DNA from: Emydura subglobosa
Lineage: Eukaryota; Chordata; Testudines; Chelidae
DNA length: 64,000 bases
Direction of reading: 5' to 3'
NCBI GenBank assembly: GCA_007922225.1
Contig: ML679956.1
Span: 13,861,049-13,925,048, forward strand
Part shown: in pieces, positions 34,256-45,649 of the stretch
How positions within the stretch are numbered: position 1 is the stretch's first letter
Layout of the letters: the number at the start of each line of letters is the position of its first letter
Notes under the pieces: generated by a model
Told to the model about the DNA's origin: nothing
The model's database searches: none
What the model saw: only the letters and a program-made list of their open reading frames with translations
Position numbers and translations under genes: made by a program

Positions 34256-35059
34256 CTCCGTCCGTGACCCTTATCACGGATTCCTCGGGTGTGGGATGGG
34301 GAGCCCACATCAGCAGTGACCTGGGCACCTAAGGGTTATGGTCACTGATGGAGAGAGCTCTACACATCAACATTCGCAAGCTCAGAGCAGTCCGTTTGGC
34401 TTGCAAGACCTTCCTCAGATTCCTGAAGGTGCAGGGGAGTACGGGTCCTTACGGACAATACAGCTGCCATGTTCTACATGAACAGGCAAGGGGGGGCGCA
34501 CTCCTCAGCCCTGTGCCAGGAGGCTACGCAACTATGGGAATTTGCAGTGAGGCATGACTTTCATTTATTTGCCTCACCTCCCGGGGATCAGGAACGACGA
34601 GGCGGACCGCCTCAGCAGGTCGTTCTCTCCTTGGCACAAGTAGTCGCTACACCACGAGGTAGCAACTTCAATCTTCCAAGTGTGGGACGTTCCCTTCTGG
34701 ACCTGTTCGCGTCCTCTTGGAACAGGAAGTGCCCGAAATACTGCTCACTCCGAGGTCACGAGCCGGGCTCCCTGTCCGACGCGTTCTTAATAGAATGGTT
34801 GGGGTCCCTGATGTATGCTTTTCCCTCCATCCCACTCCTCCCTCAAGTCCTTCTCAAGCTCAAGAGGGACAGGGCGAACGTCATCCTGATCGCCCCAGCG
34901 TGGCCGAGACAGTATTGGTACAGTACTGTGCTTGACCTATCCATCGCCTCACTGATCCCGCTCCCCAGCCGATACGATTTGCTCTCCCAGGACCAGGGGC
35001 GCCTGTTGCACTCGGACCTGGACTCCCTCCATCTGACAGCCTGGAGACTCTCTGGCTGA
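34256..35059 (+). pseudogene. DIRS RNase H and following domain (copy 3)
   Basis: LITDSSGVGWGAHI gives the first catalytic Asp. The HINIRKLRAV block has Lys where copy 4 has the catalytic Glu (RELRA). A frameshift near 34436 precedes the TDNTAAMFYMNRQ motif (third Asp), and another near 34570 scrambles the PGIRN..ADRLSR motif, readable only in a second frame. The 34469-35059 frame then carries LLDLFASSWNRKCPKYCSLR and KRDRANVILIAPAWPRQYW, conserved between copies. At least three lesions rule out function. Confidence 0.75.
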
Positions 35060-36095
35060 CAGAGGGAGAAAGAGCCTGCTCTTTACAGGTTCAGCAGATT
35101 CTGTTGGGTAGCAGAAAACCCTCCACACAGGTTATATACTGGGCTAAGTGGAGGCGCTTTAGTGGTTGGGCAGAGGCCAACGGTATCATGCCAACCTGCT
35201 TGCCAATACAGGCGATTCTGGAATACCTTCTGCATCTTAAACTCCAAGGCCTAGCCTTGGCCTCCCTGAAGGTACACCTGGCGACCATCTCGGCTTTTCA
35301 CCAGCCGATGGAAGGACGGTCGCTGTTTTCCCACCCCATGTCGGTCAGATTCCTGAAAGGGGTGGAGAGGGTGTTTCCACAAGTTCGGGACCCAATCCCC
35401 CCCTGGGATTTAAACCTGGTCCTCACCATGTTGACAGGACCCCCCTTTGAGCCCATGGCTACATGCTCCCTGCTGCTCCTCTCTTGGAAGGTAGCATTCC
35501 TGGTGGCCATTACTTCGGCCAGGAGGGTCTCTGAGATAAGAGCATTAACATCGGAGCCCCCCATGTGGTTTTTTACAAGGACAAGGTCAGGCTGCGGCCT
35601 CACCTGGCCTTCCTACCCAAGGTAGTGTCCCAATTCCTTTGTAATCAAGACATCTTCCTCCCTGTGTTTTTCCCTAAACCACATGGTTCGGAAGAAGAAC
35701 AGAGATGGCATTCGCTGGATGTCAGGCGGGCCCTGGCATACTGCGTGGAGAGAACCAGACCCTTCCACAAATCGACACCGCTGTTCGTGGCAGTGGCAGA
35801 CCGGATGAAGGGCTCTCCCATCTCCAGCCAGCGAATCTCTTCTTGGATCACATCCTGTATTAAGATATGTTACGAGCAAGCGAAAGTGCCCCTGCCAGGA
35901 ATGGTAACGGCACATTCGACCAGGGCTCAAGCCTCATCGGCAGCCTTCCTAGAAAACCTGCCACTGCAGGACATCTGCAGAGCAGCCACCTAGTTGTCAG
36001 TCCACACTTTCATGACCCACTATGACATCATGCAACAGGCGAGGGATGACGCAGCTGTCGGCAGAGCTGTGCTGAGTAGAGCTGCTCGTCAGTGA
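35060..36095 (+). pseudogene. DIRS tyrosine recombinase, nearly complete (copy 3)
   Basis: The most complete recombinase here. The 35104-35625 frame has the N-terminal DNA-binding part (QVIYWAKWRRFSGWAEANG) and the first catalytic Arg in ITSARRVSEIRAL (codon 140 or 141). A frameshift near 35565-35600 moves to the 35565 frame with LPKVVSQFLCNQDIFLPVFF, the HSTR box (35913-35924) and LPLQDICRAAT. An in-frame TAG at 35991-35993 replaces a Trp codon kept in copy 4. After it SVHTFMTHYDIMQQARDD carries the likely nucleophilic Tyr, with a natural stop at 36093-36095. Confidence 0.82.
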
Positions 36096-36128
36096 CTCCT
36101 ACCCGCCTCCTAGGGTATGGCTACTTAA

Positions 36129-36229
36129 TCACCTAAATTGGAATGCATATGAGCAATCACTCGAAGAGTGAAAACAAGGTTACTTACCAGTAACCTGTTG
36201 TTCTTCGAGATGTGTTGCTCATATCCATT
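36129..36229. repeat. DIRS internal complementary region (copy 3)
   Basis: ggaatgcatatgagcaatca is the inverse of the left terminus of this same copy, including its private atatgcattcc variant. The second half (gttacttaccagtaacctgt to catatccattcc) is the inverse of the right terminus at 36412-36470. Element-specific variants are shared between ends and internal region. Confidence 0.85.
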
Positions 36230-36239
36230 CCAAACTCAC

Positions 36240-36474
36240 CCCCGTCCCCGCTGTCGGAGTCGGCAGAAAGAAGGGACTGGGGACCCGCGGGGCAGGAGCG
36301 CCCTATATACCGCGACATGAGCGCGGCACTCCAGGGGATGCCGCCCGGCCCTGCGGGCATGCTAAGGGAAAAAGTTCCGGGAATCTGCACGGGGCGCGCG
36401 CACACCTAAATTGGAATGGATATGAGCAACACATCTCAAAGAACAACAGTTACTGGTAAGTAACCTTGTTTTCT
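36240..36474 (-). repeat. Right inverted terminal repeat of DIRS copy 3
   Basis: The inverse of 32769-32965, with ctatataccgcgacatgagc and gccctgcgggcatgctaagg as landmarks, ending ccttgttttct at 36474. Confidence 0.8.
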
Positions 36475-37648
36475 GTATTTTCTCCCTGAATATCTGATCA
36501 ATACCCTGCAAACTACACCAACGTGGCCTTTGTTCTCGTCCTCTCATAAACTAAGCAAATTTAGGCCTAATAAATAGGTGCTCCAGGACATGATACTAAG
36601 TGATACTCGTCCTTCTGAGGTAAAGATGCGACCACACAGAAAAATTGATGGACCTGGGATGAAAATAAATGTGACCTGGAGCAGTATTTAGGAACATCAA
36701 CAGGGCCATAAACTGATGAAGATGAATGTGTCTCATGGTGCACTTTTGTGTAGTCATAATCCAATCAATGTGTTATGCTAAATATAAATGGAAGCACCTG
36801 GATATCATAAATCTGTTGCATGCCTAGGAGTAAATATTGCATTTAAGGTGTATGTTAAGGGATGTTACTGTCTTTTCTCAAAAAGAGCTAATAAGATTTC
36901 TGTCTTTACAATTAAAATGGTGCAGTCCTCTTTCACAGAAATGTTTGCATTCTTATGCCTGGTCTTGTTTTCCCATCTAATTTTACACTTATCAGTATTA
37001 TAGTTTTCCTGTTATGTTCATTAGTGATCTTCACGTCTAAAATTTTATCAAGTTTGCATAAGTAAAATGAAAAACGTTAACAATATTAACCAGTTTTTCC
37101 TGTTTGTTTATTTAGACTGGGTCTCAACAGTACCATGCTACAACATCTGTCTCCCCACTTTTCTGGATAGCAGATTTTAAAATGAGTTTATTTGTTGGTT
37201 CATGCCATCTACAGTGGCCATGGAAACTGTTAGCATTCTTCTGGCAAGAAGTATTCTTTAAACTATGGGCTTTGCTCTAGTCTAAAAATATAAAAAACGA
37301 ATTTTGGAGGCTGCTGTTTTTTGTTTTTGGGTTTGTTTGTTTTTTTACCCAGTTGTGTTCTAATGCCATTTGGCATGGCCAGTATGGATGGGGACAAATC
37401 TTTTGAGCAAGTTCCGAAATGGTACTGTAGCCTACACTCCCAGAATAGAGCACAGTTTTGGAACATGCTACTGACATAACTTAGTCTCTCTCAGTAATGG
37501 CAAAGGAAGAGAAGAGGAGAAGAGTCCCTTGAGAAGGAAGGGGGAAAGATTATATGTTAAGCAAGTCTGTACACTCCTCCTGTTCTCTCCCATCCCTGTG
37601 CTGTCTGAGGTGCTAGTTCTCTTTTCGTTGCAACTTAAATAATGGCTC
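36475..37648. other. Intergenic, no recognised feature
   Basis: AT-rich sequence between DIRS copy 3 and the LTR at 37649. A T/G-rich tract lies at 37310-37350. Confidence 0.35.
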
Positions 37649-38331
37649 TGTAATGGGGTGTACTCCCCTCACTGGCCCTGCAATAGCTGAGCTGGGCCAA
37701 ATAAGATGCAATCTTGGAGAATTAAACCGAGAAGGAAAGCCCTAATTTAGGGAGGCTCACCTATATGGGAACAAGTGGGGCTCATATAAAGACAGGAAAT
37801 TGGAAGCAGAGGAGGCCACAGAGAGGTAGTCTGCTGTCACTCCCTGGAAGAAGGGATGTGGTTTGAGGGGCTATAGAGACAAGTAGCCCACAGTTACTCC
37901 CAGGAGGAGGGAGTTGGGAGGCTGGCAAACCCAGAGAAGTGGAGAGAGCCAAGAGGTAAAGAAGAGGTTCAAGGAAAGACAGCAAGGTACAGGAGGAAAC
38001 AGACCTTGGCTGATTATAGGCTCCCTGACCTGGAACCTGGATTACAAGGTGAGCCTGGGTTTCTGAACAGCCAGCCACTGATGGAGTGGTACCTGGGGCA
38101 GTGAACAGAAGAGTGAGACTGCTGGTGAGTAGGGACTTTGATACAAATCTCCAGAAGGGAAAATGACACTGATCTGTCTAGAGGACTGAGTCACAAAGCG
38201 AAGATTGCAATTCCTGGACTGAGATAGGAGAGGGGCTGCAAAGAGAGAGAGAGTACAACCCCACATCAGCCATGCAGAGCTAATCCTCAGAACTTCCAGA
38301 AGGGGACACCATCTGCAGTGCATATAGCACA
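37649..38331 (+). mobile_element. Solo LTR, same family as 58315 and 60136
   Basis: It starts TGTAATGGGGTGTACTCC, like the two LTRs at 58315 and 60136 (TGTGATGGGG...), and shares internal wording (gggagttgggaggctggcaa, ttggctgattatagg, cagagctaatcctcagaa) and order with them. It ends near agcaca. The flanks ggctc (37644-37648) and gtctc (38332-38336) agree at four of five bases, a decayed target duplication. There is no internal region. Confidence 0.6.
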
Positions 38332-39489
38332 GTCTCATGATCCTTGATCTGAAAGGTCCATGGAAAGTTCCCCAGTCTCCCCAACTGATAAATACTACAG
38401 TAACAAAGCAAATCTGAGAGTGGATTTTAAAAAGTGTTGAGCATTGAATGCTTTACTCTGCTCTCACCGAAGTCAAAACTGAGCATTTTTGAAAATCCCA
38501 AAACAGTATAATCAAACAGTCCATTTCATTACAAAATCTTTATACTATACCTGCCCTTGGAACTAATACATAGTAGATGTGCATTTAAATGTGTCCTAGC
38601 AGTTTTTCAATATAGCTGTGCTTCATGACAATTCTGATACTTTCATAATCAAGCTGGATGATCTAAGGTTAAAGGAGACACATTTACTAACTAGATCTAC
38701 CCTTCTGCTCTTTCCTGAAGCAAAAATGAACCTTTCTGGGTTTTGTGATCTTCAAATGTCCTTCAGTTTAAACGTTAAACTTTCTTTTATAACTTTATCA
38801 CTGGAATGTATGTTTCTGTATTAGCGAGTCTTGTTAAGGAACCACTGAAGATCACCTTTCAAAAATCCAAATAATAAGATACCTTAATGAGAGATCTCAC
38901 TGCTAGGAATTGATCTTGTTTTCATTATAGTTGCCTAATTCTGAAAGCACTCATGAAATGTTAATCTAAGCACCTTCACCCCAAACAAAGTATGTATAAG
39001 CATCCTGCCAGAGAAGGGATCCTCAGACTATCATGTAATTACTTAAAAACCTGGCAACACAATCACTACTCCTAGTTCAAAGTATTGTTCAATCATGCCT
39101 TACAGCCTCAGCTACAGAGAAATGAGGTGATGAGAAGACTTTTAAATTAATAATGGCATCTTTTTATGAGACTTCCTTTACTACCTTTTACCGTTTCATG
39201 GAGAAGTGAAACTGTTATAGACAGTGAATTGCTCAATAGTAAATTATCTAGAGTAATCTGATATTTTTTTCATGATTTAAAAAAAAGCTTAGATGTAGCA
39301 AATTATATAAAGCAAAGATCATCTGGACATGCTTGCTAAAGAGGCCCAGTATGTTGTAATAAATTTTTGTACACTGAGAATTATATAGCATTCTGTAATA
39401 TGTACCCAAATCTAGTAAACAATGGTTTGTAATGGTCTGCTCTCTATATATTTCCACAGTTACTGGAACTATTCAACAAGAATAAAACT
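38332..39489. other. Intergenic, no recognised gene
   Basis: AT-rich. Around 38420-38500 is a short imperfect palindromic repeat; nothing else is recognised. Confidence 0.35.
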
Positions 39490-39715
39490 ATTTAAAACTT
39501 TTGATTTTCAAAGAGCTTTACAAATACTGATTTTTGTAAAGTAGTGAGGTAAGTAAGTAGTAGAATTCCTGACTTACGAAGAAGGAGCCTGAGTGGAGAA
39601 GGTAAGTGACTTGTCTAAGGTCACAGCAAAAGTGAGTAACTGAGGTGGTACTAGAACTCAGGAATTCTTAGCTCCCAGTTCTATATCCAAGCCTAGACTA
39701 TGCCCCTCTTGCAAA
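39490..39715 (-). repeat. MIR/CORE-SINE, reverse
   Basis: ggtaagtgacttgtctaagg with tcacagcaaaagtgagtaac and ggtactagaactcaggaatt is the reverse of the MIR core. Confidence 0.7.
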
Positions 39716-39864
39716 GATATATTATTACCTATATTGGAGGATCTCCATGTCCCCAAGTGGATCAAAAAAAATTCCCCACAGTTTCAAGCTGAAGTCAACA
39801 CAATTTCTGAGAAGGACTGGCTGACATGCCTTACAAATCCTGGCCACACTGTCCTTTTAACCTT

Positions 39865-39985
39865 TGCATGCATGTATGTATTCATGAGGGAGCTAGGAAC
39901 CCTGAGTTCTGACCTTACCTCGTAACTCATGTGCTTTATGACCTTGGGCAAGTCACTTAACCTCTCTACCTCAATACCTAGCAGA
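39865..39985 (+). repeat. MIR/CORE-SINE core, forward
   Basis: tatgaccttgggcaagtcac followed by ttaacctctctacctcaa is the MIR core in forward orientation. It lies beside the reversed copy at 39490-39715. Confidence 0.75.
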
Positions 39986-40353
39986 ACAAATCCAAGAGTG
40001 TTCTGAATCATGGGATGAAGTCGAACCCCTTTACTGCAAAGAAGATTAAAGAGTTTAATTGGTGAGCAGATGGGGGCATACTGGAAATATTCTCTGCAGT
40101 CTCCTGATAATAGAGTATTATCCTAATACTGCCAAGCTCAAATACTTGCATTCAGCACAACTAATGGAATGTTAGGCTTGCTTATCAATGATCATAAATG
40201 GGCTAGGACTCCTACTGTATTTTGTTTTGTTATTTTGCAAACCTCAATTTTCAAAAACAGTTTTTCACCATCTCCACTGGGCATTTATATAGATGGTACC
40301 CTCATTGACAGTGTCACAAGTAACTAATATGGAAGGAAAGTTGCATACATACT

Positions 40354-40545
40354 ATTCTTCGAGTGCTTGCTCATGTCCATTTTATTGTAGGTGCGTGTGC
40401 ACCCCATGCACGGTTACTGGAAATTTTTTCCCCTTAGATCCCATTGGGCCAGCTTCAGCACCCCCTGGAGTCCCGCGCACGGTATATCAGGCACTGCCGG
40501 CCCTACGACACCTCAGTTCCTTCTTTCTGCCACTGACGGTTACTG
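40354..40545 (+). repeat. Left inverted terminal repeat of DIRS copy 4
   Basis: It starts ttcttcgagtgcttgctcat and contains cggtatatcaggcactgccg and cagttccttctttctgcc. Its inverse lies at 45650-45895. Confidence 0.8.
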
Positions 40546-40714
40546 GAACTATGTTCTTGCTTGCTTCCGCAAGTGCCGCAAGTTAGCTGTAGTCTTTGTT
40601 TCCACTTAAGTATTTGTTAAGTAGTTGTTTAGGTAGTCGATAGTTATTGTTCGTAGTAGTAGATACGGTAGTCCCGTTAGGGACCTCCACCCGGCGTCAG
40701 GGTATGCCCTGATC

Positions 40715-41060
40715 TCCGGCTTTCAAACCTTGTAAATCCTGCAGGAAGGCCTCCCGGATTAGCAACTCCCATGAAGACTGTTTGAAGTGCCTAGGGGAGT
40801 CTCACAGAAAGGACAAGTGCCACATCTGCAAGGCTTTCAGACCAAGGACTCAAAAGGACTGAGATATCCGTCTGAAGGCCTTGTTAATGGAGGCAGTTCT
40901 TAGACCAGCATCGGAGCCGTCCCGCTCTCTTTTGGCATCGAGCACCAGGTCGGTGCAGAGTTTTCCGGCACTGGCTCCATCATGGCACCGGGTTTCCTTT
41001 TCACCTCAGAAGAAGCCAAGAAAACAGTGTCTCGCAAATGACCAGTCCCTCGCATGAAAG
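40715..41060 (+). pseudogene. DIRS gag N-terminal segment (copy 4)
   Basis: The translation through 40722-40858 gives FKPCKSCRKASRISNSHEDC, then LKCLGESH, KCHICKAFRPRTQKD. The same CxxC / HxxC / CxxC order as copies 1 and 3 is present. A TGA at about 40859 replaces the Arg codon of the RDARLK/RDIRLK motif of the other copies; the frame resumes as DIRLKALLMEAVLRPASEPS. Confidence 0.65.
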
Positions 41061-42499
41061 AAGGCTAAGGACGAGGAGTCAAGCTCCGGGATAGCTCAGA
41101 GCCAGTGTGCCAAGCAACCCCTGCAGGAGTAGGTCTCGCCTGGGGCAGTGAGCCCCTCCACAGAGCGTCCTCTGACTCTGGAGAGCGGAAGGGGACTGCT
41201 ACACCTCATGGTGCCATCAACACCGGAGGCATTTCAGGTGGCAGCCAACTTGTTGGTCCTGCCCATCCCTCACACCCTGTTGGCCCAGATGGAAAGGGCA
41301 AAGGGTAGGGCACCAGCATCGAGGGGAAAACCTCCAGTGGGTCCCCCCCAGTGGCTGCATGGTTCACCAGACCCCCAACGCACTTATCCATGAGACGGGA
41401 CACTGAGGCAGAGAGAGATTCCACTGAGAGGTCAATCCCCTGGGGCATGTTCCCTGGCACCAAGGCAGTCTCCGTGGACGGAGCACCGCTACTGGAGGAG
41501 CCCAGACAGACCAAGGTGTCACTCACGATCGCCGGCATCGAGAGCAGCGGCATTCATGAGTCGCCGCAGGTCCCACTCAATTTCGAGCAGACAATCCTTG
41601 TCTGGAGCTCAGCACTGCTCTCGGGCACCAATAAGTTTGCCCGCATGTATGTAGCTCAGAACCCAGTTGCCGGCATTGCAGCACTCGCCCAGGGAGGAAT
41701 CCTGCCGACCGCAGTCTTCAGTACCAAGAGGCTGCCAGTCGCCCAGACGTCGCTCCCACTCCTCCTCTTACCATGGGCGGTCCTCCTTGCCAAGTCGGTC
41801 CAGGCAGCAACGCTGTTGATCACTGGACTCGTACTCCCCGTCCCCAAGACATCAGTCAAAGGAGCACTGGGATAGGAGGCTGATACCACTCGCCTTCCTC
41901 TCAGTACTGGGAGATGGTCAAGCTCAGGGCGACGCTGGTCACTGGCGGAAGGTCCGGCAATTCCAGAGGGGGAAAGGACCTAGCGGCTCCTCCTACCCAT
42001 CCTCTTTGACCTGAGGGGCAGGGGCAAGGTCCCTGCCCGGCCCCTCCAGGGTGGCCTCAGGGGCAATGGCCCCCCCCAATGGCAGTACTGGAATCCTTGG
42101 GAGTTAAAGGTGACTTCGGGACTCTACTCCCTTGTCTCTTCAGGAAAGCAATCGGGGGCCCCAGCACCACCAATAGAGGCCCAGGACTCTGAGTCAGGGT
42201 AGGAGTCGGCCCCCATGGAGGGTACATCTGCGGGGGCTCCTGCACACTCAGCAGAAGTGCCGGCCCCTCCAGCACCAGGTCAGTCATCTTCTTCCTCTCC
42301 AAACGCGGCACTGGTGGCAGGCCCATTGGCCCCCCTGGATAACTTCTGGGCGCACCAGGAGCTCCTAAAGAGGGTTGCCTCCAACCTCGGATGAGGAGAC
42401 AGATGACCTGTTTAATGTGGTGGCAGTGGCAGCGCCATCCTGGGTCGCCCTGCTGGTGTGTGAAAGGGTCCTAAAGTTGGTCAAGGGTGTATGGCAAAC
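41061..42499 (+). pseudogene. DIRS gag linker, decayed (copy 4)
   Basis: Ser/Pro/Ala-rich linker in several frames, for example 41351-41875. The pieces retain order but no long gag frame. A helical segment equivalent to copy 1 HQELLKRV is seen near 42355-42380 (gcgcaccaggagctcctaaag). Confidence 0.5.
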
Positions 42500-43249
42500 T
42501 CTATCCTCTCTGTCCCCGACCTCAAAGAGGTTGGAGAATAAGTATTATGTTCCTGTGAAAAGGGTTCGAATACTTGTTCACCCATCCTGCGCTGAGCTCC
42601 TTCGTAGTGGTGGCAGCAAATGAAAGGAACAGGCAGGGGACAGCCTGGCTCAACCACCAAAAACAAAGACAGCAAAAAACTGGGCTTGTTTGGGAGAAAA
42701 ATTTATTCTACCGCCAGCCTTCAGTTCTGCATCGCCAATCAACAGGCATTATTAGGGAGGTATAACTATAACTTGTGGGACTCCCTCAAGTATTTCAGGG
42801 AGGCCATACTGCTGCATCAGGCCCAACACTTCATGGTTTTGGAGGATGGCAGAATAGTGGCCAGAATGGCCTTACAGGCTGCCTCAGACACGGCTGGCTC
42901 ATCGGCAAGGACAATGGCCTTAGGGATCTCCATGCACTGTTGCTCATGGCTCCAGTCATCCAGTCTCTCCCAGGAGGTGCAGCAGTCCATACAGGACCTA
43001 CTGTTCAACAGAGCTGCACTCTTCTCTGAGCAGACGGATGCGAAGCTCCATGGGCGTAAGGAGTCATGGGCAACTCTGTTCTCGTTGGGTCTATATATGC
43101 TGCAAGCTTCTAGGAGGCAGTTTCGGCCCCAGCAGAGCCAGAAGCAGCAGCAGCCCAGGTTCCCAGTGCAGCACTTTGGAGTCTACAAGAGGAGAGAGAG
43201 AGAGAGAGGAACATTAGGCAGCGCAGGCAGGGCCTGTCTTCTTCCTTGA
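42500..43249 (+). pseudogene. DIRS gag C-terminal block, LAP2alpha-like (copy 4)
   Basis: The 209-codon frame 42620-43249 contains KKLGLFGRKIYSTASLQFCI, YNYNLWDSLKYFREA, a helical middle (ASDTAGSSARTMALGISMHC), SWLQSSSLSQEVQQSIQDLL and a Gln/Arg-rich end that runs into a GA microsatellite (43190-43209) and a frame change. The segment before Met 42620 (FEYLFTHPALSSFVVVAA-type, other frame) is separated by a one-base shift. Confidence 0.7.
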
Positions 43250-43589
43250 CTGCACTGCCACCTACCTCCCGATGCTCAGGCGGTCAGCAGCACTCATTTT
43301 GATGGTGTGCACGAGGACAGCATTCCAGCCTCGCACCTAGATCCTGCATCCCTACCTTTCCTAAACTGTCTCACTCCTTTCCTCCCAGCCTGGGCCCATT
43401 TAACATCAGACCCGCTGAGTCCTGGGCACCATTGGAATGGGCTATTCCCTCCAATTTTCTTCTCCTCCTCCCCGCACCTTCCCATCCCCGTCCCTCTTCA
43501 GGGACCCCTCTCACGAGCAACTCCTCATACAAGAGGTGCGCAATCTTCTCAGACTGGGTGCAGTAGAGGAGGTCCCGCTGGAAATGAGA

Positions 43590-44340
43590 GGATGAGGTTT
43601 CTACTTCCAATACTTCCTCATCCCGAAGGCCAAAGGGGGCCTCAGATCCATCCTGGACTTGCAGGGCCTAAACAAGTACATCAGAAGGCAAAAATTCCTC
43701 ATGGTTTCCCTAACCTCTATTATTCCCTCCCTGGATCCAGGAGACTGGTATGCTGCCCCTGATTTGAAGAACACATATTTTCACACATCAATATTTCTGA
43801 GACACAGAAGAATTCCTCAGGTTTGTGATGGAGGGTTCCCACTACCAGTTTTACAGCCCTCCCGTTTGGCCTCTCGTCAGCCCCAGTGGTGGCTGCGTAT
43901 CTCAGGCGTTGAGGGGTACAGATCTACCTGTATCTGGACGACTGGTTAATTAGAGGCAGGTCGAGGGCTCAGGCCCAAGCCCAAACCAGTCTGGACCTCG
44001 TTTGATCCACCTGTCACAGGCTGGGCCTGCTAGTAAACAAGCAGAAGTCTACTCTAGTGCCTGTACGAAGGATAGAGTTTATTGGGGCAGTCCTTGACTT
44101 GACGCAGGCTCGGCCATTCCTGCCACAGGCCCAGTTCAAAGCTATGTCAGGTCTGATCAGGAACCTCCGTGCCTTTCCCCTTACAACAGCACGGGTCTGC
44201 CTACAGCTACTGGGCCATATGGCAGCATGCACCTATGTGTTCCGCCATGCACCCAGTGGACAGGGTTGTCACAGTGCCCCCACAGGTCCTGGCCTCCCTA
44301 GAAAGTTGGTTTAAACCCTCAGAGGGTGATGGAGGGAATT
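43590..44340 (+). pseudogene. DIRS reverse transcriptase (copy 4)
   Basis: GGLRSILDLQGLNKYIRRQK (two frames), SLDPGDWYAAPDLKNTYFHT with Asn where copies 2 and 3 have the catalytic Asp of LKDAYF/LKDTYF, then FGLSSAP directly joined to VVAAYLR by a deletion of about 27 nt, and YLYLDDWLIRGRSR. The thumb segment 44057-44314 follows (RIEFIGAVLDLTQARPFLPQ). The lost Asp and the deletion make it inactive. Confidence 0.78.
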
Positions 44341-44930
44341 CCCTTTGCAGATAGGGGCACATCAATAACTCTGGTGTCAGATGCTTCGGATCTGGGGTGG
44401 AGGGCGCATATCAGCTCTGATCACAGTACCCAGGGGACCTGGTTGGAAAAGGACCGGGGGCTCCACATAAATGTCAGGGAGCTTCGAGCGATCCGGCTAG
44501 CATGCGCAGTGTTCCTTCCCTTCTTGAAGGGCAAAGTGGTTCAGATCCTGACAGACAACGCCACCACAACGTATTATATCAACAGACAGGACAGGGCTTG
44601 TTCCTCAGCCTTCTGTCTGGAGGCAGTGGGTCTGTGAGATCTGGTGATAGGCCATGATTTTCACCTGGTGGCCTCTCACCTCCCTGGTATCAGGAATGCC
44701 GCAGCAAATGGGCTCAGCAGGTCTCTTGTACCTTCTCACGAGTGGCCTCTCCACCTGTCAGTTGCCAGCATGATCTTCCAGAGGTGGGGGTTTTCCCAAG
44801 TGAATCTCTTTGTCTCCAAGGCCAACAAGAAGTGCAGTCAGTTCTGCTCTTTTCAGGGATGGGACGAGGGAGCCGTGTCAGATGCCTTCCTCATTCCCTA
44901 GTCGGGGGGTCTGCCTTCCCTCCCAGAAGG
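44326..44930 (+). pseudogene. DIRS RNase H and following domain (copy 4)
   Basis: The best RNase H in the window: SITLVSDASDLGWRAHIS (first Asp), HINVRELRAIRLA (Glu), VQILTDNATTTYYINRQ (third Asp), then after a TGA at 44635-44637 HLPGIRNAAANGLSR, where the last catalytic Asp has become Asn. The post-RNase H segment (QVNLFVSKANKKCSQFCSFQ) follows and ends in TAG at about 44900. Confidence 0.75.
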
Positions 44931-44934
44931 TCCT

Positions 44935-45508
44935 GGTAAAGATCAAGAAAGACAAAGCGAAGGTCATTCTTATTGCACCTGCATGGCCCAGGTTTACCCA
45001 TATCTGGACAACTGTTTACCTGGCCTCCTTGCCCAAGGTGGTTTCACAATTCCACACCAACCCGGACATTTTCTTGCCAGTATTTTTCCCAAAGCTGCAT
45101 GCTTCCAAAGAGGAAAGGAGGTGGCATATGCTGGATGTACGCAGAGTCCTGACTTTCTCGTTAGAGAGGACAAAGTCGTTTCGAAAGTCTACACAGCTAT
45201 TCATCATGGTGGCCGAGAGGATGAAAGGCTTATCTGTCTCATCACAACGAATCTCCTCCTGGATAACCGCCTGCATACGCTTCTGCTATGAGTAGGTGAA
45301 GGTTCCGCTCCCGGGCAGCATCACAGGTCACTCCACCAGAGTGCAGGCGTCTTCTGCAGCATTCTTAGCATGGGTGCCTATGCAAGACATATGCAAAGCT
45401 GCTACGTGGTCATCAGTGCACACCTTTATGTCCCACTATGCTATCGTGCAGCAGGCTAGGGATGATGTCAGATTCAGCGGGGCGGTGCTGCAGTCAACCA
45501 ATCTATGA
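44935..45508 (+). pseudogene. DIRS tyrosine recombinase, C-terminal half (copy 4)
   Basis: KIKKDKAKVILIAPAWPR leads almost directly to LASLPKVVSQFHTNPDIFLP, skipping about 700 nt present in copy 3, including the first catalytic Arg. After an in-frame TAG (45293-45295, where copy 3 has a Gln codon) the frame 45296-45508 has HSTR, QDICKAATWSSVHTFMSHYA with the Tyr and a natural TGA end. Confidence 0.78.
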
Positions 45509-45540
45509 ACTCCGACCCACCTCCAAGGTACTGATTGCGA

Positions 45541-45645
45541 GTCACCTACAATGGAATGGACATGAGCAAGCACTCGAAGAAGAAAAGATGGTTACTTACC
45601 ATGTCACTGTTGTTCTTTGAGATGTGTTGCTCATCTCATTCCATG
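45541..45645. repeat. DIRS internal complementary region (copy 4)
   Basis: ggaatggacatgagcaagca is the inverse of the left terminus at 40357-40382 and keeps its private gcttgctc variant. ttctttgagatgtgttgctc is the inverse of the right terminus at 45843-45865. Confidence 0.82.
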
Positions 45646-45649
45646 ACCC

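Larger units (their letters stand above)
32769..36474 (+). mobile_element. DIRS retrotransposon copy 3, gag deleted
   Basis: A 3.7-kb element with both termini and the internal complementary region. It is the best preserved copy for enzymes: a 299-codon frame covers most of the reverse transcriptase, followed by frameshifted RNase H and a nearly complete tyrosine recombinase. About 2.6 kb is missing compared with copies 2 and 4, from the gag linker to the RT start, with the junction near 33480-33490 in gaagggagaaggccaaagg. The remaining gag start and RT overlap by this deletion. It is non-autonomous: no full gag, and stops remain in RNase H and recombinase. Confidence 0.88.
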
